Shown here: one piece after another, positions 1 to 9,089 of the stretch
How positions within the stretch are numbered: the stretch's first letter is position 1
Layout of the letters: each line of letters starts with the position of its first letter
NCBI RefSeq assembly: GCF_010468565.1
Contig: NZ_WUEG01000011.1
Location: forward strand, 62,001 to 126,000
Origin: Allomuricauda sp. TY007
GTDB lineage: Bacteria; Bacteroidota; Bacteroidia; Flavobacteriales; Flavobacteriaceae
DNA: 64,000 nt
Reading direction: 5' to 3'
Position numbers and translations under genes: made by a program
Notes under the pieces: generated by a model
Seen by the model: the letters and a program-made list of their open reading frames with translations, nothing else
Databases searched by the model: none
What the model was told of the DNA's origin: nothing

Positions 1-2106
1 TTGGGCGTAAAGACCTTTGACATTTTTGATGATGTGATGGGAGCTTACTCCGTGAGTGTCGATAATATTTACGCTATTGGCGGTGGCGGCATTGGAGCTG
101 GCGCCAAAAACCGAAAGGCACAACGCTTTAAACCCGTCGTTACCTATTTGGGTCCGTTTACCTTGAAAGCAGGTGAAAAAGCATCACATACCATCGATAT
201 GCCGAATTATGTAGGTTCTGTCCGAACCATGGTCGTTGCAGGGAATCCGAACAGTGCTTACGGCAATGCTGAAAAAACAACCCCAGTTCGCAAGCCTTTG
301 ATGGTGCTTACCTCCATTCCACGAAAATTATCTCCTGGCGAGACCGTGACTATCCCCGTTACGGTATTTGCGATGGAACCTAAAGTAAAAAATGTAAAGG
401 TCAATATTGATGCAGGAAAAGCATTGGAGCCCATCAACGGCACTTCCAAAAACATCACCTTTAATGCAGTTGGGGAGCAAATCGTCAATTTTGATTTTAA
501 AGTCAATCCAACATCATCTTTCCAGACCATAAAAGTTACCGCTACGGGCGCCGGGGAAAGCGCATCCAACGAGACCGAAATCGATGTGGAAAATCCAAAT
601 CCTGTAACCACCAAAAGTGAATTGTACACACTCGACCCCAATGGTGCTCAGACCATCACGATGGAAACTTTTGGCACGTCGGGCACTAATGAAGCATTTA
701 TAGAATTCTCTACGCTTCCACCGATGGATTTCTCCAAACGAATGGATTATCTGTTGCGCTACCCACACGGATGCGTGGAGCAAACCACTTCCGCAGCATT
801 CCCTCAATTGTTCTTGGCAGATGTATTGGACATCACTTTTGATAAAAAGAAGGAGATTGAGAAAAATGTAAAAGCTGCCATTGACCGACTTAGCGATTTC
901 CAAATTCCCAATGGCGGATTAAGCTACTGGCCAGGTTACGGCAATGCCGATGATTGGGGAACATCCTACGCCGGGCATTTTATGTTGGAAGCCAAACAGC
1001 AGGGGTGTCAATTACCGTTGACCTTCTTGAGCAATTGGTTGAGATACCAAAAGAATGCGGCGCGTCAATGGAGTAACCAAAGCACCTATTACAACGATGA
1101 TGTTTCACAAGCATATCGATTGTACACATTGGCCTTGGCACAGCAACCCGAACTGGCTGCAATGAACCGTTTACGGGAAACAACAAACCTCGGCAACGAG
1201 GCCAAATGGAGATTGGCAGCAGCTTACGCCCTGGTCGGTAAAAAAGAAATCGCTGAGGCTATTGCCCAAAAGGCGAACATCAACTTTACACCCAATAATT
1301 ACAACTATAGAACCTATGGTTCCGTATTCCGCAACCGTGCCATGGCGTTGGAAACCCTGGTTATATTGGACGACACCCAACAAAGGGAACTGGCTGTTTC
1401 CTTGGCCAAAAACTTATCATCACAGCAATGGTACAGTACCCAAGAAACAGCTTTTGCTCTCTTGGCTTTGTCCAAAATGGTGATGAAGAATGGGGGAAGG
1501 TCCATTGACCTCACCTTTACCAATAATGGAAAAAGTATTAATGTCAAAACCGATAGGGCCATAGCACAGCGGGAACTTTCCGTGACTTCCTTTAAAGAGG
1601 AAATCGAACTGAAAAACAACCAAGGAAATATCATTTACGCTACCCTTACCCAAACAGGCAAATTACCAGTTGGCGAGGAATTGGCACAACAGCAAAACCT
1701 AAGGTTGTCCGTGAACTACCAAGACCCATTGGGCAATTCCGTCAATATAAATGAACTAAGACAGGGAACAGAATTCGAAGCAAAAGTGACCATTTTCAAC
1801 AGTTCCGATGACTATATCGACAATGTGGCCCTGACGCACATTGTGCCCAGCGGATGGGAAATTGTGGACACTTCATTTGCTGGAGGCAGCAACGCTAATG
1901 CTTCAAAGGCAGATTATGTGGATACTCGGGACGACCGTACCCATCTGTATTTTGATTTGGACGCGAGAAAATCCAAAACCTTTACCATCAAATTGAATGC
2001 ATCGTTCTTGGGTGATTACTATTTGCCCGGCACCCAAGCTGAAGCGATGTACGATAACACTTATTATGCTAGAAACAAGGGTAATTGGGTCAAAGTTGTT
2101 CAGTAG
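1..2106 (+). CDS. Alpha-2-macroglobulin family protein, C-terminal part (5' partial)
   Basis: The frame is open from base 1, so the gene begins upstream of the window; only about 701 C-terminal residues are present. A thioester-type motif CVEQ is visible in the context HGCVEQ (C258-Q261 of the visible part), followed by the alpha-helical thioester domain (about residues 260-490) and C-terminal beta-rich macroglobulin and receptor-like domains. Bacterial alpha-2-macroglobulins are periplasmic protease traps whose thioester cross-links attacking proteases. The gene is followed after 10 bases by a penicillin-binding protein 1C gene, the same pairing as yfhM-pbpC in other bacteria. This suggests that the pair protects and repairs the envelope. 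Family assignment is firm; the N-terminus and any lipobox are out of view. Confidence 0.93.
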   Translation: MGVKTFDIFDDVMGAYSVSVDNIYAIGGGGIGAGAKNRKAQRFKPVVTYLGPFTLKAGEKASHTIDMPNYVGSVRTMVVAGNPNSAYGNAEKTTPVRKPLMVLTSIPRKLSPGETVTIPVTVFAMEPKVKNVKVNIDAGKALEPINGTSKNITFNAVGEQIVNFDFKVNPTSSFQTIKVTATGAGESASNETEIDVENPNPVTTKSELYTLDPNGAQTITMETFGTSGTNEAFIEFSTLPPMDFSKRMDYLLRYPHGCVEQTTSAAFPQLFLADVLDITFDKKKEIEKNVKAAIDRLSDFQIPNGGLSYWPGYGNADDWGTSYAGHFMLEAKQQGCQLPLTFLSNWLRYQKNAARQWSNQSTYYNDDVSQAYRLYTLALAQQPELAAMNRLRETTNLGNEAKWRLAAAYALVGKKEIAEAIAQKANINFTPNNYNYRTYGSVFRNRAMALETLVILDDTQQRELAVSLAKNLSSQQWYSTQETAFALLALSKMVMKNGGRSIDLTFTNNGKSINVKTDRAIAQRELSVTSFKEEIELKNNQGNIIYATLTQTGKLPVGEELAQQQNLRLSVNYQDPLGNSVNINELRQGTEFEAKVTIFNSSDDYIDNVALTHIVPSGWEIVDTSFAGGSNANASKADYVDTRDDRTHLYFDLDARKSKTFTIKLNASFLGDYYLPGTQAEAMYDNTYYARNKGNWVKVVQ

Positions 2107-2116
2107 TTTGGTGTGG

Positions 2117-4489
2117 ATGAAGTTTTTTTTGTCGGCCCTAAAAAAAAACATTTTAAAACACCGAATCAAGGTTATCCTTTTATCCATTGTTTTGATTTTA
2201 TGGTTGTTTTGCCTGCCCACAAATCTGTTCGATGACCCAACATCAACGGTTGTGGACAGTTCCGAAGGTTCGCTCATCGGAGCACGGATTGCCGATGATG
2301 GTCAATGGCGATTTCCCCAGATTGATTCCGTTCCCGAACGCTTCAAACAGAGTATTCTACTTTTTGAGGATGAATATTTTTATCAGCATCCTGGTTTCAA
2401 TCCCATTTCCATTATAAAGGCTATCGGGCACAATATCACCAAAGAAACCCGAAGAGGTGGCAGTACCATCACACAGCAAGTAATACGGTTAAGCAGAAAA
2501 AACCAAAGCCGGACCTATTGGGAAAAACTCATCGAGGTTTTTATGTCCACTCGTTTGGAGTTGCGACACTCGAAGGAAGAAATTTTAAAGCTCTACGCCT
2601 CCCACACGCCCTACGGCGGCAATGTGGTCGGGTTGGAAACCGCGGCTTGGCGATACTTCGGCATTCCTGCACATGAACTGAGCTGGGGACAATCGGCTGC
2701 CTTGGCTGTTTTGCCCAATGCCCCGGCACTTATTTTCCCGGGACGAAACGAACAGGCCTTTTTGGACAAGCGAAACCGGTTATTGAAGAAGTTATGGAAA
2801 AAAGAAATCATTGATGAAACAACCTATGAATTGGCCATTGCCGAACCATTGCCACAAAAGCCTTTCCCATTACCCGATGTAGCCCCTCATCTTACCGAAC
2901 GTATCCGTAACGAGCTTCCGGGTCAGCGTGTGACCACTTCGCTTCAACGACCCTTGCAACAACGGTTGAATCTCTTGGCAGAACGTCATTATCGGCAATT
3001 GCAAAGCAACGAAATCCATAATCTGGCCATTCTGGTACTCGATGTGGAAACCCGAAAAGTGCTAGGGTATGTAGGAAATTCCCCTTCGGATGAGACACAC
3101 GCCAATTATGTGGACATCATCACTAAAAAGAGAAGTACGGGCAGTACGTTAAAGCCTTTTTTGTTTGCATCGCTTTTGGATGAGGGCCAATTGCTGCCCC
3201 ATAGCTTAGTGGAAGATGTTCCAACGGTAATCAATGGGTACCATCCCCAAAATTTTGATTTAAAACATGTGGGCGCCGTACCTGCAAGCAAAGCCTTATC
3301 ACGTTCGCTTAATGTGCCCGCCGTCCGATTGTTACGGGAATATGGGCTTCAAAAGTTTTACAACAAGCTCCACAAAATGAAGATGGAGTCTTTGAATAAG
3401 CCTTCATCGTATTATGGGCTATCCTTGATTCTGGGTGGTGCCGAAAGTTCCCTTTGGGAAGTGACCTCTACCTATGCCTCCATGGCCTCCAGTCTGAATT
3501 ATTTTTTGGCCCATTCCAGCACGTACAGAAGTCAAGAATTTAGGGAGGCTACCTATTTACAAAACGAAACCAAGGACTTTGGCAACGAACAATTTGACCC
3601 TTTGGTTTTTGGCGCAGGTTCAATTTACAGTACGTTTCAATCCATGTACGAGGTCAACCGACCAGAAGGCGATGAAAATTGGCAGTTTTTTGATTCCTCC
3701 CAGCCCATTGCATGGAAAACTGGCACTAGTTTTGGTTTTAAGGATGCTTGGGCCGTTGGAGTTACGCCAAAATATGCCATCGGGGTTTGGGCAGGCAATG
3801 CCGATGGCGAAGGCAGGCCCGGACTTACGGGAATCACTGCAGCCGCTCCCTTACTATTTGATGTATTGGATGCATTGCCACAAAGCGGTTGGTTCCAAGA
3901 ACCTTTTGATGACCTTGTTGAGATTGAAGTTTGTGCACAAAGTGGATTTCGGGCTTCCATTTATTGTGAGGATATAAAAAAGGAATTCGTGCCGACCCAC
4001 GGTACCCGAAGTGGAGCCTGCCCCTATCATCAGCAGGTTTTTTTAGATACTTCGGAACAGTATAGAGTAAACTCCGAATGTTACCCTCTGGAAGATATGG
4101 TCGCCAAGAATTGGTTGGTACTCCCTCCTATTTTGGAATATTATTACGCTTCTTCGAATCCCAACTATAAACCTTTGCCCCCTTATTTGGAAGGTTGTTC
4201 TGCTTTGGAAAACAATTTGATGGAGTTCATTTACCCAAAAAGAAATGAAACCGTACTACTCCCAAAGGATTTGGGCGAAAAAAGTATGGAAATCATTCTC
4301 AAACTGGCCCATCAACAATCCAACGCTATCATTTATTGGTATTTGGATGAATTATTCATCGGCAAGACGGAAAATTTCCATGAACTGATTCTACCCATTG
4401 AAGCCGGAGAATATATGCTCACGGCCGTGGACAATCAAGGCAATCGAATTCAGCAATTGGTGAAAGTACGCTCAGCTTCGGGCGAATAA
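2117..4489 (+). CDS. pbpC: Penicillin-binding protein 1C (bifunctional peptidoglycan synthase)
   Basis: A 790-residue protein with one N-terminal membrane anchor (about residues 17-34). The glycosyltransferase (GT51) domain shows EDEYFYQHPG with the catalytic Glu and RRGGSTITQQ. The transpeptidase domain shows the SxxK motif in STGSTLKPF, SxN in SRSLNVPA and KTGT in WKTGTSFG. A C-terminal BiPBP_C-like domain follows (last ~90 residues). It polymerises and cross-links peptidoglycan in the periplasm. The open frame extends upstream into the macroglobulin gene, but ATG 2117 lies 10 bases after that gene's stop and gives a normal short cytoplasmic tail, so I use it. The stop codon abuts the stop of the convergent der gene with no spacer. 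Confidence 0.95.
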   Translation: MKFFLSALKKNILKHRIKVILLSIVLILWLFCLPTNLFDDPTSTVVDSSEGSLIGARIADDGQWRFPQIDSVPERFKQSILLFEDEYFYQHPGFNPISIIKAIGHNITKETRRGGSTITQQVIRLSRKNQSRTYWEKLIEVFMSTRLELRHSKEEILKLYASHTPYGGNVVGLETAAWRYFGIPAHELSWGQSAALAVLPNAPALIFPGRNEQAFLDKRNRLLKKLWKKEIIDETTYELAIAEPLPQKPFPLPDVAPHLTERIRNELPGQRVTTSLQRPLQQRLNLLAERHYRQLQSNEIHNLAILVLDVETRKVLGYVGNSPSDETHANYVDIITKKRSTGSTLKPFLFASLLDEGQLLPHSLVEDVPTVINGYHPQNFDLKHVGAVPASKALSRSLNVPAVRLLREYGLQKFYNKLHKMKMESLNKPSSYYGLSLILGGAESSLWEVTSTYASMASSLNYFLAHSSTYRSQEFREATYLQNETKDFGNEQFDPLVFGAGSIYSTFQSMYEVNRPEGDENWQFFDSSQPIAWKTGTSFGFKDAWAVGVTPKYAIGVWAGNADGEGRPGLTGITAAAPLLFDVLDALPQSGWFQEPFDDLVEIEVCAQSGFRASIYCEDIKKEFVPTHGTRSGACPYHQQVFLDTSEQYRVNSECYPLEDMVAKNWLVLPPILEYYYASSNPNYKPLPPYLEGCSALENNLMEFIYPKRNETVLLPKDLGEKSMEIILKLAHQQSNAIIYWYLDELFIGKTENFHELILPIEAGEYMLTAVDNQGNRIQQLVKVRSASGE

Positions 4490-5791
4490 TTATTTCTTCC
4501 GCATAAAAATGGTCATTGGAACTCCGGTAAAATCGAAATTCTCCCTGATTTTGTTCTCCAAAAATCTTTTGTAGGGGTCCTTCACATATTGGGGCAAGTT
4601 GCAGAAAAAGGCAAATTGCGGATATGGTGTAGGCAATTGCGTGCAGAATTTGATTTTTACGTATTTCCCTTTGGTAGATGGAGGTGGTGTTTTTTCAATA
4701 ATGGGAAGCATAATATCGTTCAACTTTCGGGTTGGAATACGTTTCGAACGGTTTTTGTAAACATCCACTGCGGTTTCGATGGCCTTGTAGATACGTTGTT
4801 TGTTCAGAACAGAAACAAAAAGAATGGGTACATCTTCAAAAGGGGAAATAACTTCTTTTATTTTGGCAGTATATTCTTTTACCGAATTGGTTTCTTTTTC
4901 GACTAAATCCCATTTGTTCACCAAAATCACAATTCCCTTGTTGTTGCGCTGTGCGAGCCAAAATATATTTTGTACTTGTCCATCAAAACCTCGGGTGGCA
5001 TCCAACATCAAAATACATACATCGCAATGTTCTATGGCACGAACGGAACGCATGACGGAATAAAACTCCAAGTCTTCCTTTACTTTGGATTTTCTTCGGA
5101 TACCGGCCGTGTCCACCAAATTAAACTCAAATCCAAAACGATTGTATTTGGTATCGATACTATCGCGGGTAGTACCCGCAATATCGGTTACAATGTACCT
5201 GTCCTCCCCTATCAACGCATTGATAAAGGATGATTTCCCCGCATTGGGTCTTCCCACTACCGCAAAACGAGGGAGTTCGCTTTCTTCTTCCTTTTCATCG
5301 GGCAGCACCTTAACAAGGGCATCCAATAATTCCCCGGTACCACTACCGTTGATACTTGAAAGCGTATAATATTCACCCAATCCCAAAGAATAGAACTCTA
5401 CGGCATCGGCCATACGCTTGGAGTTATCGACTTTGTTTACGGCCAAAAAAGTGGGCTTATCGACCCTACGCAAGAGCTTGGCCACATCTTCATCCATTCC
5501 GGTTACGCCGGACTCCACGTCCACCATAAAAATGATGGCATCGGCCTCATCGATGGCCAACTCTACTTGTTTATCGATTTCCTTTTCGAAAACATCGTCG
5601 CTACCCAAAACGTAACCACCAGTATCAATAACGGAAAACTCCTTACCGTTCCAGTCACTTTTACCGTAATGACGGTCGCGAGTTACACCGCTTACGGCAT
5701 CCACAATAGCCTCACGGCGTTGAATAAGTCGGTTGAAAAAAGTGGACTTCCCAACATTGGGTCTTCCTACAATGGCTACAATAGCTCCCAT
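4490..5791 (-). CDS. der: Ribosome biogenesis GTPase Der (EngA)
   Basis: 433 residues with two tandem GTPase domains. The first has the P-loop GRPNVGKS (residues 9-16), DTGG (56-59) and NKVD (119-122). The second has GRPNAGKS (180-187), DTAG and NKWD. A C-terminal KH-like domain ends in [12 protein letters not shown]. Der is an essential GTPase that helps mature the 50S ribosomal subunit. Length and all G motifs are normal. A TAnnTTTG-type -7 box lies on the minus strand at 5808-5815, about 17-24 bases before the ATG, so the leader is short. It is convergent with pbpC. Confidence 0.98.
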   Translation of the reverse strand: MGAIVAIVGRPNVGKSTFFNRLIQRREAIVDAVSGVTRDRHYGKSDWNGKEFSVIDTGGYVLGSDDVFEKEIDKQVELAIDEADAIIFMVDVESGVTGMDEDVAKLLRRVDKPTFLAVNKVDNSKRMADAVEFYSLGLGEYYTLSSINGSGTGELLDALVKVLPDEKEEESELPRFAVVGRPNAGKSSFINALIGEDRYIVTDIAGTTRDSIDTKYNRFGFEFNLVDTAGIRRKSKVKEDLEFYSVMRSVRAIEHCDVCILMLDATRGFDGQVQNIFWLAQRNNKGIVILVNKWDLVEKETNSVKEYTAKIKEVISPFEDVPILFVSVLNKQRIYKAIETAVDVYKNRSKRIPTRKLNDIMLPIIEKTPPPSTKGKYVKIKFCTQLPTPYPQFAFFCNLPQYVKDPYKRFLENKIRENFDFTGVPMTIFMRKK

Positions 5792-5861
5792 TAGGTTTAA
5801 TTTTTGGCAAAAATACCATTTATTATGAAGAAAAAATGATACCTTTTTTCATCATTTTCAA

Positions 5862-6383
5862 ATGATTATGAGCGACTTGACCAACGAGATAGTTTTACGG
5901 CCCCGTTTTCGTGTCTCCCTGAAGACAAATTTAGAACAATTGGAGTCCATTTTTGATGATGCCACCGCAAATCCGTTTTTAATCAAAAGGCTGGATGAGC
6001 ATATTTTTGTCAAGTTCAAAAAAGCGGAAACTACCTTTTGGACACCGCAACTTCATTTGGAACTTTCGTCTTTCGAGGAGGGTGTCAGCAATATTCGTGG
6101 CGTCTTTGGCCCCAATCCCACGCTTTGGACCTTTTTTATGTTCCTCCATTTTGGTGTGGGCACCATTTTTATAATCATGGGAATTTTTGCCTATTCCAAT
6201 TATTCCTTGGGCAAGGATATTACCCTTTGGTTGGTGGGTATGTTCTTTTTAGTAGTGATTTGGTTCTCACTTTATGCCTTTGGCCGTTTGGGAAGAGCCA
6301 AAGGGAAACCACAAATGGACCAGTTGAAACAATTTGTCAGGGACACCATTGCTCCTTTTGAAAGAATTAACGACGAACCTTAG
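5862..6383 (+). CDS. Uncharacterised membrane protein, two transmembrane segments
   Basis: 173 residues, no family recognised with certainty. A soluble N-terminal part (about 1-85) is followed by two hydrophobic segments (about 92-112 and 121-141) and a basic/amphipathic tail. ATG 5862 and ATG 5868 (MSDLTNEI) are both possible starts. The gene lies between divergent der and convergent era and overlaps the era stop by 3 bases. Its conservation between two ribosome-assembly GTPases might reflect co-inheritance only. Nothing in the sequence indicates a catalytic activity. Confidence 0.75.
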   Translation: MIMSDLTNEIVLRPRFRVSLKTNLEQLESIFDDATANPFLIKRLDEHIFVKFKKAETTFWTPQLHLELSSFEEGVSNIRGVFGPNPTLWTFFMFLHFGVGTIFIIMGIFAYSNYSLGKDITLWLVGMFFLVVIWFSLYAFGRLGRAKGKPQMDQLKQFVRDTIAPFERINDEP

Positions 6384-7261
6384 CCGTTGTACCCGAAACG
6401 CCTGAGCTGCTGGGAATTGCTGCGCCAGTTCTTGTTCACTTTTACATAGAGTTCGATGTGAACCTGCTTGGCAAAGAATTTTTCGAGGTCTTTACGGGCC
6501 TCTACCCCCACCTTTTTAATAGCGGCGCCCTTATGCCCGATAATGATTCCTTTTTGGGTATCACGCTCCACCATAATCACCGAACGGATTCGGATGATAT
6601 CCTCATCTTCTAAAAATTCCTCGGTCTCTACCTCAACTGAATAAGGGATTTCCTTTTTATAGTTGAGCAATATTTTTTCACGGATGGTCTCGTTCACAAA
6701 AAAGCGTTCGGGCTTATCCGTAATTTGGTCTTTTGGATAAAAAGGTGGTGCTTCCGGCAAAAGTTCCAAAATACGGTTGAACACTTCGGTTACATTAAAG
6801 TTTTCCAAAGCGGATATGGGGTGAATTTCTGCATTGGGCAATTGCTCTTGCCAATATTGCATTTGCTCTTCCAGCTTCTCCTGATCGGAAGTATCTATTT
6901 TGTTGAGAAGCAATAATACGGGTATCTTACTATTCTGTATTTTTTTGAAGAACGATTCGTCCTTAAGTGCCTTTTCTCCTATTTCGACCATGTACAACAG
7001 CACATCGGCATCCTCGAAGGCGGATTTCACAAAATCCATCATGGAGCTTTGCAGTTCGTAGGCTGGCTTTATTATTCCTGGGGTGTCGGAGAGAATCATT
7101 TGGAAATCATCCCCATTGACAATTCCCAAAATACGGTGGCGGGTCGTCTGCGCCTTGGAGGTGATAATGGAAAGTTTCTCGCCCACAAAGGCATTCATCA
7201 ATGTGGACTTGCCCACATTTGGGTTCCCGATAATATTTACAAATCCTGCTTTATGCGCCAC
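6380..7261 (-). CDS. era: GTPase Era
   Basis: An Era GTPase of about 293 residues: P-loop GNPNVGKST, DTPG, NKID, and a C-terminal type-II KH domain with GIIIGHKGAAIKKVG. Era binds the 3' end of 16S rRNA during 30S maturation. I take the GTG at 7261 as start because it gives VAHKAGFVNIIGNPN, matching the usual short Era N-terminus; a TTG at 7279 would add KKERK and deepen the overlap with the upstream symporter. Either way era overlaps the end of the symporter gene (stop at 7251), so the two are probably cotranscribed and translationally coupled. Non-ATG starts make the exact N-terminus uncertain. Confidence 0.96.
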   Translation of the reverse strand: MAHKAGFVNIIGNPNVGKSTLMNAFVGEKLSIITSKAQTTRHRILGIVNGDDFQMILSDTPGIIKPAYELQSSMMDFVKSAFEDADVLLYMVEIGEKALKDESFFKKIQNSKIPVLLLLNKIDTSDQEKLEEQMQYWQEQLPNAEIHPISALENFNVTEVFNRILELLPEAPPFYPKDQITDKPERFFVNETIREKILLNYKKEIPYSVEVETEEFLEDEDIIRIRSVIMVERDTQKGIIIGHKGAAIKKVGVEARKDLEKFFAKQVHIELYVKVNKNWRSNSQQLRRFGYNG

Positions 7262-8615
7262 CTTTCTTTCTTTTTTCAAAATATTGCTTGGATGCTGCGT
7301 TTACCTTTGGTGAAAGATACAACACAGCAATCATATTGGGAATGACCATTAATGCGTATGATAGGTCAATCAGGTTTTTTACCAATTTCAATGAGGCGAT
7401 TGCCGCAAAAACAATCATGATGATAAAAAATACATTGTACCACTTTCCGATTTTGGCATTCGTCAAAAACGACAAACTTTTCACACCATAATACGAATAT
7501 GTGAACAAGGTCGATAATGCAAAAGCTGCTACAATGACCATCAATAGCACATCTCCAATACCGTACAATGTGGTCTCAAAAGCGGACATCGTCATCACAA
7601 TACCACTGCCATCCTCAAGATAGGCCCCGCTCAAAATAATAACCACTGCGGTAAAGGTACATACTAAAATGGTATCGATAAATGGCCCGAGCATCGCCAC
7701 AAGTCCTTCCTTTGCAGGCTCATCATTTCGGGACTGCCCGTGGTACATAGGTGCACTACCGAGACCGGCTTCGTTGGAGAACATGGCCCTACGGACCCCC
7801 ACGATTACGAGGCCCCAGAATCCGCCCGTAACGGCGGTATCGAAATTCCATGCTTCGACCAAAATCATTTTAAGGGCAGGCCAAACTTCCCCTGCATGGC
7901 TAGCCATCACAAAAATGACCGCCAACAGATAAATTCCCACCATAAAAGGCACAATGGCAGACGCTACTTTGGCAATTTTGTTCAGTCCGCCAAAAATTAC
8001 GATGGATGTGATGATGGCCAGAAAAAAGCCTATTCCCAACTTCCAATTGTATTCGCTTGTAGCAAAAAGAGTTTCATGTGGTTGCACAACGCCCATAAAT
8101 GCTTCGGTAAATTGATTGGCGGTAAATACCCCCAAAAACCCAAACAGCCCACAAATACTAAAAAAGATGGCCATGGGCTTTGCCCAATTCCCCATTCCTT
8201 GTGTGATATAAAACATAGGCCCTCCTTGCATGTGACCATCGGAATCTGTTCCACGGTACATAATGGCCAAGCTCCCTGAATAGAATTTGATGCCCATGCC
8301 CAAAAGTGCGGTCATCCAAATCCAGAATACAACGCCCGGTCCCCCATCATGAATGGCAATGGCCACTCCGGATATGTTTCCCAATCCTACCGTTGCCGCT
8401 ACTGCTGCCGATAATGCTTGAAACGAACTTACATCCCCTTTTGCATTTTTGTCATCGTACTTTCCCGAGACCACGGCTATGGCATGACCAAAATGGCGGA
8501 AGGGTGCAAATTTGGAGTAAAAAGCCAGAAAGAGCCCGCCACCAATAAGCAGAATGAACATGGGCCACTCGGTATATGGCAAAAGTGAGGATATAAAATC
8601 GTTGATTGCGTCCAT
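7251..8615 (-). CDS. Sodium:alanine/glycine symporter (AGCS family)
   Basis: 454 residues, strongly hydrophobic with about ten to eleven membrane segments. Family-typical stretches include VAATVGLGNISGVAIAIHDGG near the N-terminus and RRAMFSNEAGLGSAPMYHG in the middle; the latter is the diagnostic AGCS motif. It should import alanine or glycine with sodium across the inner membrane. The ATG is at 8615. Its 3' end overlaps the start of era, and the two appear to form one transcript. The precise substrate cannot be read from the sequence. Confidence 0.95.
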   Translation of the reverse strand: MDAINDFISSLLPYTEWPMFILLIGGGLFLAFYSKFAPFRHFGHAIAVVSGKYDDKNAKGDVSSFQALSAAVAATVGLGNISGVAIAIHDGGPGVVFWIWMTALLGMGIKFYSGSLAIMYRGTDSDGHMQGGPMFYITQGMGNWAKPMAIFFSICGLFGFLGVFTANQFTEAFMGVVQPHETLFATSEYNWKLGIGFFLAIITSIVIFGGLNKIAKVASAIVPFMVGIYLLAVIFVMASHAGEVWPALKMILVEAWNFDTAVTGGFWGLVIVGVRRAMFSNEAGLGSAPMYHGQSRNDEPAKEGLVAMLGPFIDTILVCTFTAVVIILSGAYLEDGSGIVMTMSAFETTLYGIGDVLLMVIVAAFALSTLFTYSYYGVKSLSFLTNAKIGKWYNVFFIIMIVFAAIASLKLVKNLIDLSYALMVIPNMIAVLYLSPKVNAASKQYFEKRKKGGA

Positions 8616-8686
8616 AAGGTAAAAACGGCCAATTTATGGATTTTGAGCGGGATAGACGTTAAGTAAAAAGGAATATTAGGTTTAAG

Positions 8687-8719
8687 TTTGGAAATGATGA
8701 AAAAAGGGTTGTATATTTG
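8687..8719 (+). promoter_or_regulatory. Bacteroidota-type promoter for initiator tRNA
   Basis: TTTG at 8687-8690 and TATATTTG at 8712-8719, separated by 21 bases, match the Bacteroidota -33/-7 consensus (TTTG, TAnnTTTG). Initiation would be expected a few bases after 8719, just before the duplicated tRNA 5' fragment at 8728. The intact tRNA begins more than 100 bases further on. Confidence 0.7.
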
Positions 8720-8727
8720 CCGTCCAC

Positions 8728-8744
8728 ATCGCGGGGTAGAGCAG
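8728..8744 (+). repeat. Partial copy of the initiator tRNA 5' end (direct repeat 1)
   Basis: The 17 bases ATCGCGGGGTAGAGCAG are identical to 8834-8850, which holds the first 15 bases of tRNA-fMet and two bases before it. The copy stops inside the D-arm and no other tRNA part follows, so it is not a functional tRNA. It lies at the expected distance from the promoter at 8687-8719. Confidence 0.85.
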
Positions 8745-8833
8745 CACCCTTCGACAAAGCTCAGGGCAGGGTACCTACACAAACTGAGTATTTTTATTGA
8801 AAATTAAGTTTCTAAAAGAAACAGACAACATAT
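8745..8833 (+). repeat. Short inserted sequence between two tRNA 5' copies
   Basis: An 89-base segment separates the partial tRNA copy from the real tRNA. It starts with a stretch resembling widespread short extragenic repeats (CCCTTCGACAAAGCTCAGGG at 8747-8766, with complementary CCCT/AGGG ends) and ends with AT-rich sequence including a small hairpin (GTTTCT/AGAAAC near 8807-8821). No reading frame is evident. With the flanking 17-base direct repeat it looks like a small insertion that duplicated its target, but it could also be a decayed tandem tRNA. Confidence 0.5.
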
Positions 8834-8835
8834 AT

Positions 8836-8908
<73 letters not shown>

Positions 8909-8920
8909 CTAGAAAAAAAA

Positions 8921-8949
8921 GCCGAGGAAAATTTTCCTCGGCTTTTTTT
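8921..8949 (+). terminator. Rho-independent terminator of tRNA-fMet
   Basis: A perfect 22-base palindrome, GCCGAGGAAAA/TTTTCCTCGGC (8921-8942), is followed by a T run and preceded by an A run, so it could work in both directions. It lies 12 bases after the tRNA end. Confidence 0.88.
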
Positions 8950-9089
8950 ATGCAATTCTTCCAAAACCTACATCCTTACAGGTGTTTCAAGGGTAAATTT
9001 TTATCGGGGCTTACCTACTTTAATAGTTTGTTAACGTTTTTAACACAGTATTTTCATAAATTGTTAATACTAATTCATCATCAATCAAA

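Noticed and set aside
1..2106. Complete gene starting at base 1
   Set aside because: The TTG at base 1 is simply the first codon in view; the macroglobulin N-terminal domains are missing, so the gene is cut by the window edge.
1997..2116. Upstream extension of penicillin-binding protein 1C
   Set aside because: The extra 40 codons lie inside the macroglobulin gene and would place non-homologous residues before the membrane anchor.
7740..8279. 179-codon plus-strand frame opposite the AGCS symporter
   Set aside because: Antisense shadow; the symporter motif RRAMFSNEAGLGSAP is coded on the minus strand here.
8728..8780. Second tRNA-fMet gene
   Set aside because: Only the first 15 tRNA bases match; there is no anticodon arm, T-arm or acceptor 3' strand.
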